A stretch of 64,000 nucleotides of DNA from Halosolutus halophilus (GCF_022869805.1 NZ_CP094974.1:434001-498000); one strand, 5' to 3'. Counted from the stretch's first letter, positions 9,801-17,727 are shown. Translations and numbers: made by a program. The notes: generated by a model from the sequence alone, not told the origin.

Positions 9801-10790
9801 CGCCCGCTCGGCGATCGACTCGGGCGAGTCCTCCTCGAACCACTCGCGAACGGCCGCGTTCAATCGCCGCAACTGAGACGCGTGGCGGTGTCGCTCGGTG
9901 ACGTCGTAGTAAAGTTCGACCCGGCCGCCCGCGTACGGGCCCGAATCGATCGGCTTGCTCCGGTGTTCGAGCCAGCGTTCCTCGCGGTCCTCGCCGGCCG
10001 TGACGTGACACTCGAACCGCTCGACGTAGCTGTTGTCGTCGTACGTCGCCGTCACCGTCTCCGCGAAGGGCTCCCCGTCGTCGATCCGGTCCCGAATGGT
10101 CTCCGCGATCAGTTCCCGTTTGTCCCGACCGATGGCGGCGGTCCGATCGAGGCCGAAGTAGTCCTCCGTGGTCTCGTTGATCCACGCGACCTCGAACGCC
10201 TCGTCGAGGACGAAGACGCCGATCTCCGCCTCGTCGAGGACGGTCCGTATCGAGCCGTCGACCGGGGAACCGGCCGGGGCGGGGTCGGTGCCGGCGTCGG
10301 AGTCGAAGCCGACATCGGGGTCGGGATCGGAGCTGGTGGCGCTCGTGTCGACCCGCGACGAGTCGGCGTCTCGCGGTCGGTCGGCGCGGTCCCGGACGAT
10401 ACCGATCGTCCCCCGTCGCGTCCCGTCGATCGTGAGGGGGCTGAGACGGACTGCACACGGAACGTCCGTGCCGGCATCGGTCCGGAGCGCGAGTTCGTGC
10501 TCCACGACGCTGGAGTCGTCGATCTCGCGTGCGTCCGCCAGTCGTCGATCGATCCGGGCGAGTTCCCGGTCGTCGAACAGGAGCGAGGCGTGTTCCCCGA
10601 GGAGATCCGAGCGGGCGTACCCGGTCAGTTCGACGATCGAATCGTCGACCGCGACGATCGTGTCGTCGGCGTCGAGGTGGTACACACCCCCGTCGACCGC
10701 ATCGGCTAACGTCCCGTACCACTGGAGCCCCTGCCCGTCGGCTCCGTCCGACTGGACCGTTAGCCCGGAATCGCTGACCCGCTTGCTCAT
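6894..10790 (-). CDS. Multi-PAS/GAF soluble sensor histidine kinase
   Basis: A 1,298-residue cytoplasmic sensor kinase without membrane segments. Reading from the N-terminus there are PAS-like domains at about 25-135, 180-300, 460-590, 600-720, 725-850, 850-975 and 980-1085, with a GAF-like domain at about 310-450; several end in the typical DxTERK segment. The HisKA dimerisation domain carries the H-box SHDLQEPLRM with the phospho-acceptor at His1088. The ATPase domain has N-box NLLSNAIEYS, G1 DEGIGIDP, F-box and G2 GTGIGLALC, so it should be catalytically complete. No receiver domain is attached and no response regulator lies nearby. Redox, light or small molecules are possible inputs but cannot be deduced. 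The promoter suggests a leaderless transcript. Confidence 0.93.
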   Translation of the reverse strand: MSKRVSDSGLTVQSDGADGQGLQWYGTLADAVDGGVYHLDADDTIVAVDDSIVELTGYARSDLLGEHASLLFDDRELARIDRRLADAREIDDSSVVEHELALRTDAGTDVPCAVRLSPLTIDGTRRGTIGIVRDRADRPRDADSSRVDTSATSSDPDPDVGFDSDAGTDPAPAGSPVDGSIRTVLDEAEIGVFVLDEAFEVAWINETTEDYFGLDRTAAIGRDKRELIAETIRDRIDDGEPFAETVTATYDDNSYVERFECHVTAGEDREERWLEHRSKPIDSGPYAGGRVELYYDVTERHRHASQLRRLNAAVREWFEEDSPESIAERACGALVDVLGLEINTVFLADDADRALEPTAWSDRADAVFDDLPTFEGEGIAWQVYESGEPVIYDDVTAAPAVYNTDTPIRSEIVLPIGDHGVVIAGSKRESAFDGSDLTLAKIAASSLDAAFDRIEHEQRLERERTQTERLLQTAPIAIAVDDADGQTVLANRRAEDVPGLTQWGSTDGSNRDDDWRVSAADGTVLDPAETPAARVRATGEPVMDEELAIDGPSGDRIWISVNAAPVLDADGAVERVVTTAEDITRLKEHERELERRKRELESELGEVLGRVSDAFYALDEEWRFTHVNDRAEELLGYSRTELLGEDIRELFPDANPDLFDRYHEAMEAQEPVSWERYSESLGIWMVVQAYPSETGLSVYFRDITERKEHLRRLEMSEQRYRTLAESYPNGVVVLYDDDLEYTLAAGQGFANLPISGAEMEGNHPRDVFPDDVASTLESILGAALDGEERTAEIEYADREWHVQAVPITDDDGRIVNGMATAQDDTERKKRERELAKYETIVETMEDGIYALDGDGRFTTVNEAYTELTGYDRDELLGSHASLVVDESVMRVAEDVATDHAEVSTIEADLETKSGDNVPVEATVTRLSTVDDERERIGVVRDVTERKERQRRLEASEQRYRTLAENFPNGVVALFDDDLRYTAAGGRLVGDLGIDRNELIGQSIEDRYPDDLFAEVEPHFRAALDGEEHSFEVTYHGRDLRAHTLPIEPAGEDHRGMLVVQDVTERKEYQRQLEASNERLEQFAYAASHDLQEPLRMITSYLQLIERRYGDELDDDGEEFIEFAVDGAERMREMIDGLLEYSRIETRGDPFQTVDLDDVVEDVRTDLQLRIDEADAEITSESLPAVHGDGDQLRQVLQNLLSNAIEYSGDEPPQIEITAENDGSDWIVSVHDEGIGIDPDETDRIFEVFQRLHGHEDDGTGIGLALCRRIVERHGGEIWVDSEPGEGTTVSFTVPAARD

Positions 10791-10813
10791 GAACCCAGAG
10801 TGGCCATTGCAGC

Positions 10814-10823
10814 GGATAAACCC
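10814..10823 (-). promoter_or_regulatory. TATA element of the multi-PAS kinase
   Basis: Minus-strand GGGTTTATCC is centred about 28 bases from the ATG at 10790, consistent with a leaderless transcript. Confidence 0.5.
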
Positions 10824-11072
10824 TCGGCTCCATCGTCCGGTTCCCTGATCGGTTCGACGGACCCGCGGCGAAACCGATCGCGGTCACTGTGGTCGGTCGC
10901 GAGCACCGTTCGCGGGTCGATGACGCCGTCGAAAGACCCGACGACGTATCGTGCCGTCATCGAACGACCCGACGAACGCGACGCTACTGGACGCTCCGAC
11001 GCATCACGACGCCATCGCACGCCCCGACGCATCACGACGACATTTTTCTCCGTCGAGGCCATCTGGGAGGGT

Positions 11073-12311
11073 ATGCGCACCGATCTCGAGTCCCGGCTTC
11101 GCGATCGGTTGACCGAGGACGGCTACCTGTTTCCCGACTACGGGAAGTACTGTTTCGCCAGGATTCCCGACACCGTCCGGTCGGTGCTCGGCCACGCGGG
11201 AGAGCAGCCGCTCCCGGCGGACGTCCTCGCCGGCCTCGACGGCGAGTACGATCGGGTTCTCGTGTTGCTGGTCGACGGATTCGGTCTCGCGTTCTGGAAA
11301 CGCCATCGCGGACGGGCGGTGCTCGATCGACTCGACGAACGGGGCATCGTCTCCCCGCTCACGACGATCTACCCCTCCGAGACGGCGGCGGCGCTCACGA
11401 CGTTTCACACCGGAACGCTGCCGGCGAGCCACGGCCTGCTGGGGTGGGACGTGTACGATCCGGCCGACGACGCCGCGTACGAGGCCTTCACCGCGACCGT
11501 CAAGGCGGGCGACGACGCCGTCGACCACGACCTTCAGGACGTCTTCGAGGGGGCTCCGATCTACCCCGATTTCGAGGCGGCCGGGATCGACTGTCGCCAC
11601 GTCGTCCCGTTCCCGGAGACCTACGACGGAGCGACCTGCCACTCCTACGGCCCGGACGAGAGCCTCGACGGCTTCGAACCGACGCTGCGGAACGCGTTCG
11701 CCGCCGCCGACGATCCCGCCTTCCTCTTCGCCTACCTGCCACAGATCGACACCGCCGCCCACGCGTACGGGACCCACTCCGACGAGTACCGCGAGACCGT
11801 CGACGACGTGTTCGCGACGATCGATCGGGCCTTCTCGGGGCTCGACGCCGACTCGGCGGGCGACACCCTCGTCGTCCTGACCGCGGACCACGGCCACGTC
11901 GACACCGACGCCGGTCGGACCGTCGACCTCGAGACGATCGACGGGGTGGTCGAGGCCCTGGAGCGCCACGGCGACGGCGAGCCGGTTCGGTACGCGGGCA
12001 GTCCGCGGAACGTCCATCTGCACCTGCGGGACGGCCGGGTCGAGGACGTCCGCTCGATCCTCGACGATCGACTCGATGCCCGCGTCTTCACGCAGGCGGA
12101 CGTGCTCGATCGGAGCCTCTTCGGCGGCGGGCCGCGAAGCGAGACGTTCCGCCGGCGACTCGGCGACCTCGTGATCGTCCACCGCGACTCGGGGGTCTGG
12201 TACGGCAGCGATCGGCCCAAACTCGACCTGGTCGGGATGCACGGCGGCCTCCACCCCGACGAGATGCTCGTTCCGTTCGCGGCGATCGAACTCGAGGGCC
12301 TGCTGGCGTGA
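11073..12311 (+). CDS. Alkaline phosphatase superfamily hydrolase (nucleotide pyrophosphatase/phosphodiesterase-like)
   Basis: A cytoplasmic-looking 412-residue member of the alkaline phosphatase fold, probably hydrolysing phosphate mono- or diesters with two metal ions. The N-terminal metal motif VLVLLVDGFGLAFW is followed by the nucleophile region PSETAAALTTFHTGTLPASHG, where the Thr of the TAAALTT segment is the likely nucleophile. The second metal-binding motifs are LPQIDTAAHAYG and VLTADHGHVDT. The ATG at 11073 is chosen over a reading frame open 90 codons further upstream because the family N-terminus and acidic composition begin here. The extra upstream codons are arginine- and threonine-rich and look non-coding. 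No signal peptide is present. The physiological substrate is unknown. Confidence 0.85.
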   Translation: MRTDLESRLRDRLTEDGYLFPDYGKYCFARIPDTVRSVLGHAGEQPLPADVLAGLDGEYDRVLVLLVDGFGLAFWKRHRGRAVLDRLDERGIVSPLTTIYPSETAAALTTFHTGTLPASHGLLGWDVYDPADDAAYEAFTATVKAGDDAVDHDLQDVFEGAPIYPDFEAAGIDCRHVVPFPETYDGATCHSYGPDESLDGFEPTLRNAFAAADDPAFLFAYLPQIDTAAHAYGTHSDEYRETVDDVFATIDRAFSGLDADSAGDTLVVLTADHGHVDTDAGRTVDLETIDGVVEALERHGDGEPVRYAGSPRNVHLHLRDGRVEDVRSILDDRLDARVFTQADVLDRSLFGGGPRSETFRRRLGDLVIVHRDSGVWYGSDRPKLDLVGMHGGLHPDEMLVPFAAIELEGLLA

Positions 12312-12337
12312 CAGTACCTCGGGTTGCAGCCCTCTAC

Positions 12338-12380
12338 AACTCCTAAGTCGATATAAGGAGTTCCGAATAATTATAAGGAG
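12338..12380 (+). promoter_or_regulatory. Inverted and direct repeats before the DUF4242 gene
   Basis: AACTCCT (12338-12344) and AGGAGTT (12356-12362) form a perfect 7-base inverted repeat. The octamer-plus TATAAGGAG occurs twice, at 12352-12360 and 12372-12380, exactly 20 bases apart. The second copy lies in an AT-rich TATA-like context (AATTATAAGG). Two protein-binding sites at two helical turns, or a terminator for the phosphatase gene, are both possible. Confidence 0.45.
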
Positions 12381-12451
12381 CCTTTATTATGTTCGGTGAC
12401 ATACTAGTAGTGAGAACCCGAACACCGTACTGTTCCTTCTCAGAAAGTACC

Positions 12452-12769
12452 ATGACTAACTACGACGTATTACGTGAGTTCGAAGCGGGAATCACAAACG
12501 AGCAGTTGGAGCAGGCGGTTGAAAGTTCGGGCGAAGCCATCGAGGAATTCCGAAGTGGAGGGGTACCGATGTCGTATCTCGGCTCCCAGACGTTCCTCAA
12601 TGAGGATGGATCGATCGGCGCGACGATGTGTCGGTACGACGCAGACTCTGAAGCGACGCTCCGCGAACACAGTGAGCGGGCCGGTCTTGCTGTGAGCGAT
12701 ATCTTCGTGGTTGGCCCCCCGCACGCTGGGATGGCCCCGAAGACCAGCGGCACGTCGAAGTCGGCCTGA
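12452..12769 (+). CDS. DUF4242 family protein (SCO4226 nickel-binding-like)
   Basis: Small cytoplasmic protein of 105 residues. The pattern of an early FEAGITNEQLEQA helix, a Gly/Val-containing turn, a strand reading GATMCRYDADSEATLREHSERAG and a final I-V-V strand matches the DUF4242 family, whose characterised member SCO4226 of Streptomyces binds nickel as a ferredoxin-like fold dimer. Here Cys and His residues in the MCRYDAD and REHSERAG segments could be metal ligands, but that is inference. The start ATG at 12452 gives the family length; an upstream ATG at 12389 would add 21 residues unlike the family. The flanking DNA is AT-richer than most of the window. Function is unknown. Confidence 0.75.
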   Translation: MTNYDVLREFEAGITNEQLEQAVESSGEAIEEFRSGGVPMSYLGSQTFLNEDGSIGATMCRYDADSEATLREHSERAGLAVSDIFVVGPPHAGMAPKTSGTSKSA

Positions 12770-13164
12770 AGCGCCGGCTACACGCGAAAGAACAGAACGT
12801 TATTTGATAGAAACAGGGTGATGGATACGTGTTCTGTATGCTACGATTCCTTGCTCAAGAGTGAGCGCGTCGGTGAGTGCTGAATACACAGCGCGTGTTC
12901 AGCACGACCCAACGAACTAATCGGTATCCGATCGAAATTCCGGCGTTCAGTTCGCACGCGTACTTACCGTTACTGGTACTATTCCGAATACCGATAGTAA
13001 CTAGACCTGTACGGAGTTCCTCGGGGGAGCGAGTTCCACGGATCGATAGCCGCTGTTATCGTCGTGTCGTCGCAGTCACTGATCATCACGTCTCCGTCGC
13101 CGGCGGCGCCCGATCTTGCGGGAACCCTGCACCGCTAAGTGTCCGCGTCCCCGAGGACGCGCTA
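12770..13164. other. Gap before aroC with three hairpin-forming sequences
   Basis: About 395 bases without a supportable gene. It holds an 8-base inverted repeat GTGCTGAA/TTCAGCAC (12877-12884 and 12898-12905), a two-part stem GTTACT-GGTA / TACC-(GAT)-AGTAAC (12969-13001) and a 7-base stem CGCGTCC/GGACGCG (13144-13161) ending three bases before the aroC ATG. The first 150 bases are AT-rich. It may contain a structured leader, a small RNA or simply transcription signals. Confidence 0.45.
13144..13161 (+). promoter_or_regulatory. Hairpin immediately upstream of aroC start
   Basis: CGCGTCC, loop CCGA, GGACGCG: a perfect 7-base GC-rich stem whose last base is three bases before the ATG at 13165. 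In a transcript with a leader it would sit over the start region and could limit translation. If the transcript is leaderless it would instead be an operator-like DNA palindrome. Confidence 0.45.
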
Positions 13165-14316
13165 ATGAACGGCAATCGCTTCGGTCGTCTCTTCCAGGTG
13201 ACCACCTTCGGTGAGAGCCACGGAGAGGCGATGGGCTGTACCGTCTCCGGCTGTCCGGCCGGCCTCGAACTGTCCGCGGAGGACATTCAGGCGGATCTCG
13301 ATCGACGCAAGCCGGGCCAGTCGATGATCACGACCAGCCGCGGCGAACCCGACGCGGTCTCGATCAAGTCGGGCATCCAGGACGGCTACACGACGGGGAC
13401 GCCGATCGGGATGGTCATCCAGAACAAGGACGCCCGATCGGGCAAGTACGAACCCTTCATCACCGCGCCGCGGCCGTCCCACGGCGACTTCACCTACTCC
13501 GCCAAGTTCGGGACGCGCAACTGGGGCGGCGGCGGCCGATCGTCGGCCCGCGAGACGGTCAACTGGGTCGCCGCGGGCGCGATCGCGAAGAAACTCCTCG
13601 AAGGAGCGGGGATCGAACTCAAGGCCCACGTCAACCAGATCGGGGACATCGAGGCTCCCGAGGTGAGCTTCGAGGACATCAAAGCACACAGCGAGGAGAA
13701 CGACGTCCGCTGTGCCCACCCCGAAACGGCTGACCGGATGCAGGAACGGATCGAGGAGTACCAGGACGAAGGCGACTCGATCGGCGGCAGCATCTACTTC
13801 GAGGCCCGGGGCGTCCCCGTCGGCCTCGGCGCGCCGCGGTTCGACTCCCTTTCGGCTCGTCTCGGTCAGGCTATGATGGCGGTTCCGGCGACGACCGCGT
13901 TCGAGTTCGGACTCGGGAAGGAAGCGCGCGAGTGGACCGGCAAGGAGCGCAACGACGACTGGGAGTTCGATTCGGAGGGGAACCCGACTCCGGTCGAGAA
14001 CGACCACGGCGGCATCCAGGGCGGCATCTCCAGCGGCGAACCGGTCTACGGCGAGGTGACGCTGCACGCGCCGACCTCGATCCCGAAGAGCCAGCAGACG
14101 GCCGACTGGGAGACCGGCGAGATCAAGGAGGAGCAGGTCATCGGCCGCCACGATCCCGTCCTCCCGCCGCGTGGGGTGCCGGTCGTCGAGGCGATGCTCG
14201 CCCTGACACTCGTCGACTTCATGCTGCTGTCGGGCCGCATCAACCCCGATCGGGTCGACGACCGGCCCGGCGAATACGATACGGATTACCACCCGAGCAA
14301 CCCGCGGAACGAGTAG
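13165..14316 (+). CDS. aroC: Chorismate synthase
   Basis: Last common step of aromatic amino acid synthesis: FMN-dependent trans-elimination of phosphate from EPSP to give chorismate. The 383-residue protein begins with the family N-terminus MNGNRFGRLFQVTTFGESHG. Conserved segments follow: RRKPGQS-type (RRKPGQSMITTSRGEPD), RPSHGDFTYSAKFG, GGGRSSARETVNWVAAGA, FEFGLGKEA and DHGGIQGGISSG. The track of open codons extends 96 residues upstream, but that part lacks family similarity, so the ATG at 13165 is the start. It uses the product of AroA, whose gene is 12 kb upstream. Its gap-located leader contains several hairpins that may regulate it. Confidence 0.97.
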   Translation: MNGNRFGRLFQVTTFGESHGEAMGCTVSGCPAGLELSAEDIQADLDRRKPGQSMITTSRGEPDAVSIKSGIQDGYTTGTPIGMVIQNKDARSGKYEPFITAPRPSHGDFTYSAKFGTRNWGGGGRSSARETVNWVAAGAIAKKLLEGAGIELKAHVNQIGDIEAPEVSFEDIKAHSEENDVRCAHPETADRMQERIEEYQDEGDSIGGSIYFEARGVPVGLGAPRFDSLSARLGQAMMAVPATTAFEFGLGKEAREWTGKERNDDWEFDSEGNPTPVENDHGGIQGGISSGEPVYGEVTLHAPTSIPKSQQTADWETGEIKEEQVIGRHDPVLPPRGVPVVEAMLALTLVDFMLLSGRINPDRVDDRPGEYDTDYHPSNPRNE

Positions 14317-14458
14317 CGACCCCAGCGGTCCCGTCCTCCGACGTCCCGGTCTTCCAGCGAACCGCGACCTCTGGCGATTTCCAGACGTTCGTTCGATCCG
14401 ACGCGAGTTGCGACAAGTGGAGCGACCACCTCCTTGTACCATCCTGTGGTAGGTGCTA

Positions 14459-14470
14459 GCACTTATTGCC
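14459..14470 (+). promoter_or_regulatory. Candidate TATA element of the E1 alpha operon
   Basis: GCACTTATTGCC is centred about 33 bases before the ATG at 14498, giving a nearly leaderless transcript for the E1 alpha-E1 beta-acoX group. Confidence 0.35.
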
Positions 14471-14497
14471 GGACCCGTGGTACCCTCTCCTGCCCCC

Positions 14498-15601
14498 ATG
14501 GCAGACTTTGACTTACACAGCACGGCGGGGCGACTGGAAGCACTGCGACGGATGCTAACCATTCGCGCATTCGATGAGGAAGCTGGGGATCGGTTCGCAG
14601 ACGGCGAAATACCGGGGTTCGTACACCTCTACATCGGAGAGGAGGCGGTCGGTGTCGGGACGTGTGCGGCCCTCGACCCGGACGACTTCATTTCGAGCAC
14701 CCATCGCGGCCACGGCCACTGCATCGCGAAGGGACTCGACCCGAAGTACATGATGGCCGAACTCTACGGCAAGGCCGAGGGCTACTGCAACGGCAAGGGT
14801 GGCTCGATGCACATCGCGGACGTCGACGCCGGAATGCTCGGCGCGAACGGGATCGTCGGCGCCGGGCCGCCGCTCGCGACCGGCGCGGCGCTGTCGATCG
14901 ACTACCAGGACGGCGATCAGATCGCGGTCGGCTTCCTCGGGGACGGGGCCGTCGCGCAGGGCCAGGTTCACGAGGCGATCAACCTCGCTGCGACCTGGGA
15001 CCTGCCGGCGGTCTTCGTCGTCGAGAACAACCAGTACGGCGAGGGGACGGCGGTCGAGAAGCAACACAACGTCGACAACCTGAGCGACACGGCACAGGCC
15101 TACGACATTCCCGGACTGACCGTCGACGGGATGGACGTCACCGCGGTCGAAGAGGGCGTCGCCGAGGCGCGCGAACGCGCCACTGCGGGCGAGGGACCGA
15201 CGCTCGTCGAGGCCGAGACCTACCGCTACCGCGGCCACTACGAGGGCGACGAGGAGCCCTACCGGGACGACGCGGAGATCGAACGCTGGCAGGAACGGGA
15301 CCCGATCGACTCGTTCAAGGAACGACTGATCGATCGCGGCGAACTCACGGCCGAGGAGTTCGACGACCTGCAGGCGGCGGTGGAGGCCGAGATAGAGGCG
15401 GCGATCGAGTACGCCCAGGAGGCCGATCGGCCGACGCCGGACGAGGCCTACGACGACATGTTCGCCGAGATGCCACCGGAGATCGAACGCTTTGCGGCGG
15501 CGGCGAAGGCGAGACCCGACGGCGGTGAGCGAATCTCTGATTCGCGAGCCTCGTCGGAGCACAACTCCGACAGCGGCCGTCAGGGAGGTGACCGACCGTG
15601 A
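14498..15601 (+). CDS. 2-oxoacid/acetoin dehydrogenase E1 component, alpha subunit
   Basis: Thiamine-diphosphate-dependent decarboxylase subunit of a 2-oxoacid dehydrogenase complex; substrates of the family include pyruvate, branched-chain 2-oxoacids and acetoin. The 367-residue protein has the ThDP/Mg motif GDGAVAQGQVHEAINLAATWDLPAVFVVENN (in two parts near residues 149-179) and the phosphate-contact segment STHRGHGHCIAKG. The motif GKGGSMH near residue 103 is shared with acetoin dehydrogenase alpha subunits. The C-terminal 45 residues are hydrophilic and Ala/Asp/Ser-rich. The ATG at 14498 is chosen because the family N-terminus starts there. The stop overlaps the GTG of the beta subunit by four bases. 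The following AcoX-like gene favours an acetoin-type assignment, though substrate is unproven. Confidence 0.9.
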   Translation: MADFDLHSTAGRLEALRRMLTIRAFDEEAGDRFADGEIPGFVHLYIGEEAVGVGTCAALDPDDFISSTHRGHGHCIAKGLDPKYMMAELYGKAEGYCNGKGGSMHIADVDAGMLGANGIVGAGPPLATGAALSIDYQDGDQIAVGFLGDGAVAQGQVHEAINLAATWDLPAVFVVENNQYGEGTAVEKQHNVDNLSDTAQAYDIPGLTVDGMDVTAVEEGVAEARERATAGEGPTLVEAETYRYRGHYEGDEEPYRDDAEIERWQERDPIDSFKERLIDRGELTAEEFDDLQAAVEAEIEAAIEYAQEADRPTPDEAYDDMFAEMPPEIERFAAAAKARPDGGERISDSRASSEHNSDSGRQGGDRP

Positions 15602-16611
15602 CCGCACACGCCGAACCGGAGCGCGAACTCGATACCGAAACGGAGACGATGACCGTCCGGGAGGCCATTCGACAGGCCCTCCGCGAAGAACTCGACCGCG
15701 ACGAGGACGTGTTCCTCATGGGCGAGGACATCGGCGTCTTCGGGGGCGTCCTCGAGGTGACCGGCGACCTCTACGAGGAGTTCGGCGAGGAGCGGGTCCG
15801 TGATACCCCGATCAGCGAGGCCGGCTTTACCGGTGCGGCGACGGGTGCCGCGGCAACGGGCACCCGACCGGTCGTCGAACTCATGTTCTCGGACTTCAGC
15901 GGCGTCGCGATGGAACAGATCATGAACCAGATGGCGAAGATGCGGTACATGTTCGGCGGGAAGGCCGAGATGCCGCTCACCGTCCGGACCACCGAGGGCG
16001 GCGGGATGGGTGCCGCGAGCCAGCACTCGGGGACGGTCCACACCTGGATCGCGCACTTCCCCGGCCTGAAGGCCGTCGCCCCCGGCACCGCCGCGGCCGC
16101 GAAGGGGCTGACGAAGGCGGCGATCCGATCGAACGACCCCGTCTTCGTCTTCGAGAACAAGATGATTTACGAACAGCAGGGTGCGGTGCCGACCGACGAG
16201 GACTTCACGGTCCCGATCGGCGAGGCCGCGATCGAGCGCGAGGGCGACGACGTCACCGTGGTCGCGACCCAGCGCCTCGTCGGCGAGTCCTTACAGACCG
16301 CCGAGAGCATCGCCGACGACGTGGACGTCGAGGTGATCGACGCTCGATCGCTGTACCCGCTCGATACCGAGACGATCGTCGAGAGCGTCGAGAAGACCGG
16401 TCGGCTCATCGTCGCCGACGAGAGCCCGCTCTCGTACGGCACCCACGCGGAAATCGTCGCTCGCGTCCAGGAAGAGGCGTTCTTCAGCCTCGACGCACCC
16501 ATCCAGCGGGTGGGGACGCCCGACACGCACATCCCGTTCAGTCCGACGCTCGAAGAGGAGGTGCTCCCCGACGGCGAGGACGTCCGCGAGGCGATCGAGC
16601 GGGTGGCCTGA
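15598..16611 (+). CDS. 2-oxoacid/acetoin dehydrogenase E1 component, beta subunit
   Basis: Completes the E1 heterotetramer. The 337-residue protein has the typical VFLMGEDIGVFGGVLEVTGDL and RVRDTPISEAGFTGAATGAA segments of the ThDP pyrimidine-binding domain, the ELMFSDF strand, and a C-terminal transketolase-like domain with VIDARSLYPLDTETI and a final PFSPTLEEEVLP. The GTG at 15598 overlaps the alpha stop codon (GTGA arrangement); an ATG at 15649, 17 codons in, is an alternative start close to where similarity begins. Coexpression with the alpha subunit is assured by the overlap. The partner E2 lies convergently downstream; no E3 gene is present in the window. Confidence 0.92.
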   Translation: MTAHAEPERELDTETETMTVREAIRQALREELDRDEDVFLMGEDIGVFGGVLEVTGDLYEEFGEERVRDTPISEAGFTGAATGAAATGTRPVVELMFSDFSGVAMEQIMNQMAKMRYMFGGKAEMPLTVRTTEGGGMGAASQHSGTVHTWIAHFPGLKAVAPGTAAAAKGLTKAAIRSNDPVFVFENKMIYEQQGAVPTDEDFTVPIGEAAIEREGDDVTVVATQRLVGESLQTAESIADDVDVEVIDARSLYPLDTETIVESVEKTGRLIVADESPLSYGTHAEIVARVQEEAFFSLDAPIQRVGTPDTHIPFSPTLEEEVLPDGEDVREAIERVA

Positions 16612-16617
16612 CGACTC

Positions 16618-17649
16618 GTGACGCACGTTGGACTGATCGTCAACCCCGCCGCTGGCCGCGACATCCGCCGGCTCACCGGCGGTGCCAGCGTCGTCGACAA
16701 CTACGCGAAGCGCCGGGTCGCGGAGTGCGTGCTCGACGGCCTGACCGCGGTGGCCGATCCGCCGGCGGTACGGGTCATGCCGGACCGATCGGGAATCGCC
16801 GACCACGCGATCGAGGCGTCGCCCGACGTCGTGGACGCAACGCTGCTCGACCAACCGGTCGAGAAGTCGTCGGCCGACACCCGCCGGGCTGCCGCCCGGT
16901 TTCGCGAGGTGGGGGTCGCCGCGGTGGTCGTCCTCGGCGGTGACGGGACGACCCGCGACGTCGCCCGGGAAATCGGGGACGTCCCGGTGATCGCCGTCTC
17001 GACGGGGACGAACAACGTCGTCCCGACGGCCGTCGACGGCACCCTCGCTGGCGTCGCCGCGGCGCTGATCGCGACGGGTGCGGTCCCGGCGGCCGACGTG
17101 ACCGCGCGACACGGGATGGTCGAGGCGCGTGCCGAGACGTCGACCGGCGAGCGCCGACTGTCGGCGCTCGCGGCCGCCGAAGTGTCCTCGCGATCGTTCG
17201 TCGGGACGCGGGCGCTTCTCGATCCGGCCGATCTGTGCGGCGGTGTCGTCTCGCGAGCCCACCCGGGCGACGTCGGTCTCGCGGCCGTCGCAGGTGCGTT
17301 CGAGCGAGTCGCACCCACCGATCCAGGCGGCGTCGCGCTCCGACTGGCCGACCCCGCCGACGCTCCGCGAACCGTTCGGTCGGTGCTCGCTCCCGGCGTC
17401 ACCGCGACCGTCGGGGTCGCGTCCGTCGATCGGCTCGCGTGGGGCGAGACCGCCCAGTTCGACGTCCCCGACGGCGTCGTCGGGGCGGACGGGGAGCGCG
17501 AACTGGAACTCACGGGTGCGACGGTCGACCTCACGCCGGTTCTCGAGGGTCCCCGTCTCGTCGACGTCAACGAGACGCTCTCCGCCGGTGCCGACGCCGG
17601 TGCGCTCGTCGCCGAGGGGCCCGATCGACTGCCGGCGATCGAGGACTGA
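16618..17649 (+). CDS. AcoX-like ATP-NAD kinase family protein
   Basis: Member of the NAD-kinase-fold AcoX group, which accompanies acetoin dehydrogenase genes in bacteria such as Ralstonia but has no established reaction. The 343-residue protein starts at a GTG six bases after the E1 beta stop. The N-terminus GLIVNPAAGRDIRRLTGGASVVDNYAKRR (split here at its G-R step) is characteristic. The diacylglycerol/NAD-kinase signature LGGDGTTRDVA lies near residue 107 and STGTNNV near residue 132. A NAD(H)- or other metabolite kinase or a binding protein are alternatives. A second, longer member of the same superfamily is encoded at 30464-31600. Its operon position is the main reason to consider the whole cluster acetoin-dehydrogenase-like. 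Confidence 0.8.
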   Translation: MTHVGLIVNPAAGRDIRRLTGGASVVDNYAKRRVAECVLDGLTAVADPPAVRVMPDRSGIADHAIEASPDVVDATLLDQPVEKSSADTRRAAARFREVGVAAVVVLGGDGTTRDVAREIGDVPVIAVSTGTNNVVPTAVDGTLAGVAAALIATGAVPAADVTARHGMVEARAETSTGERRLSALAAAEVSSRSFVGTRALLDPADLCGGVVSRAHPGDVGLAAVAGAFERVAPTDPGGVALRLADPADAPRTVRSVLAPGVTATVGVASVDRLAWGETAQFDVPDGVVGADGERELELTGATVDLTPVLEGPRLVDVNETLSAGADAGALVAEGPDRLPAIED

Positions 17650-17727
17650 GAGACCCGATCGGCCGCCGACTCTCTCGTCCGATCGACGGATGGCAAACGC
17701 TAACACGCCTGGAATGGAAGATCTGCT

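Noticed and set aside
7665-10887. Long plus-strand (7665-8843, 9534-10709) and minus-strand (9271-10887) frames over the kinase
   Set aside because: They are shadow frames of the kinase gene in GC-rich DNA: Arg/Val/Asp-rich with no domain similarity.
12877-13164. 96-codon N-terminal extension of chorismate synthase
   Set aside because: The family N-terminus begins at 13165; the extension has no haloarchaeal composition and covers hairpin-forming DNA.
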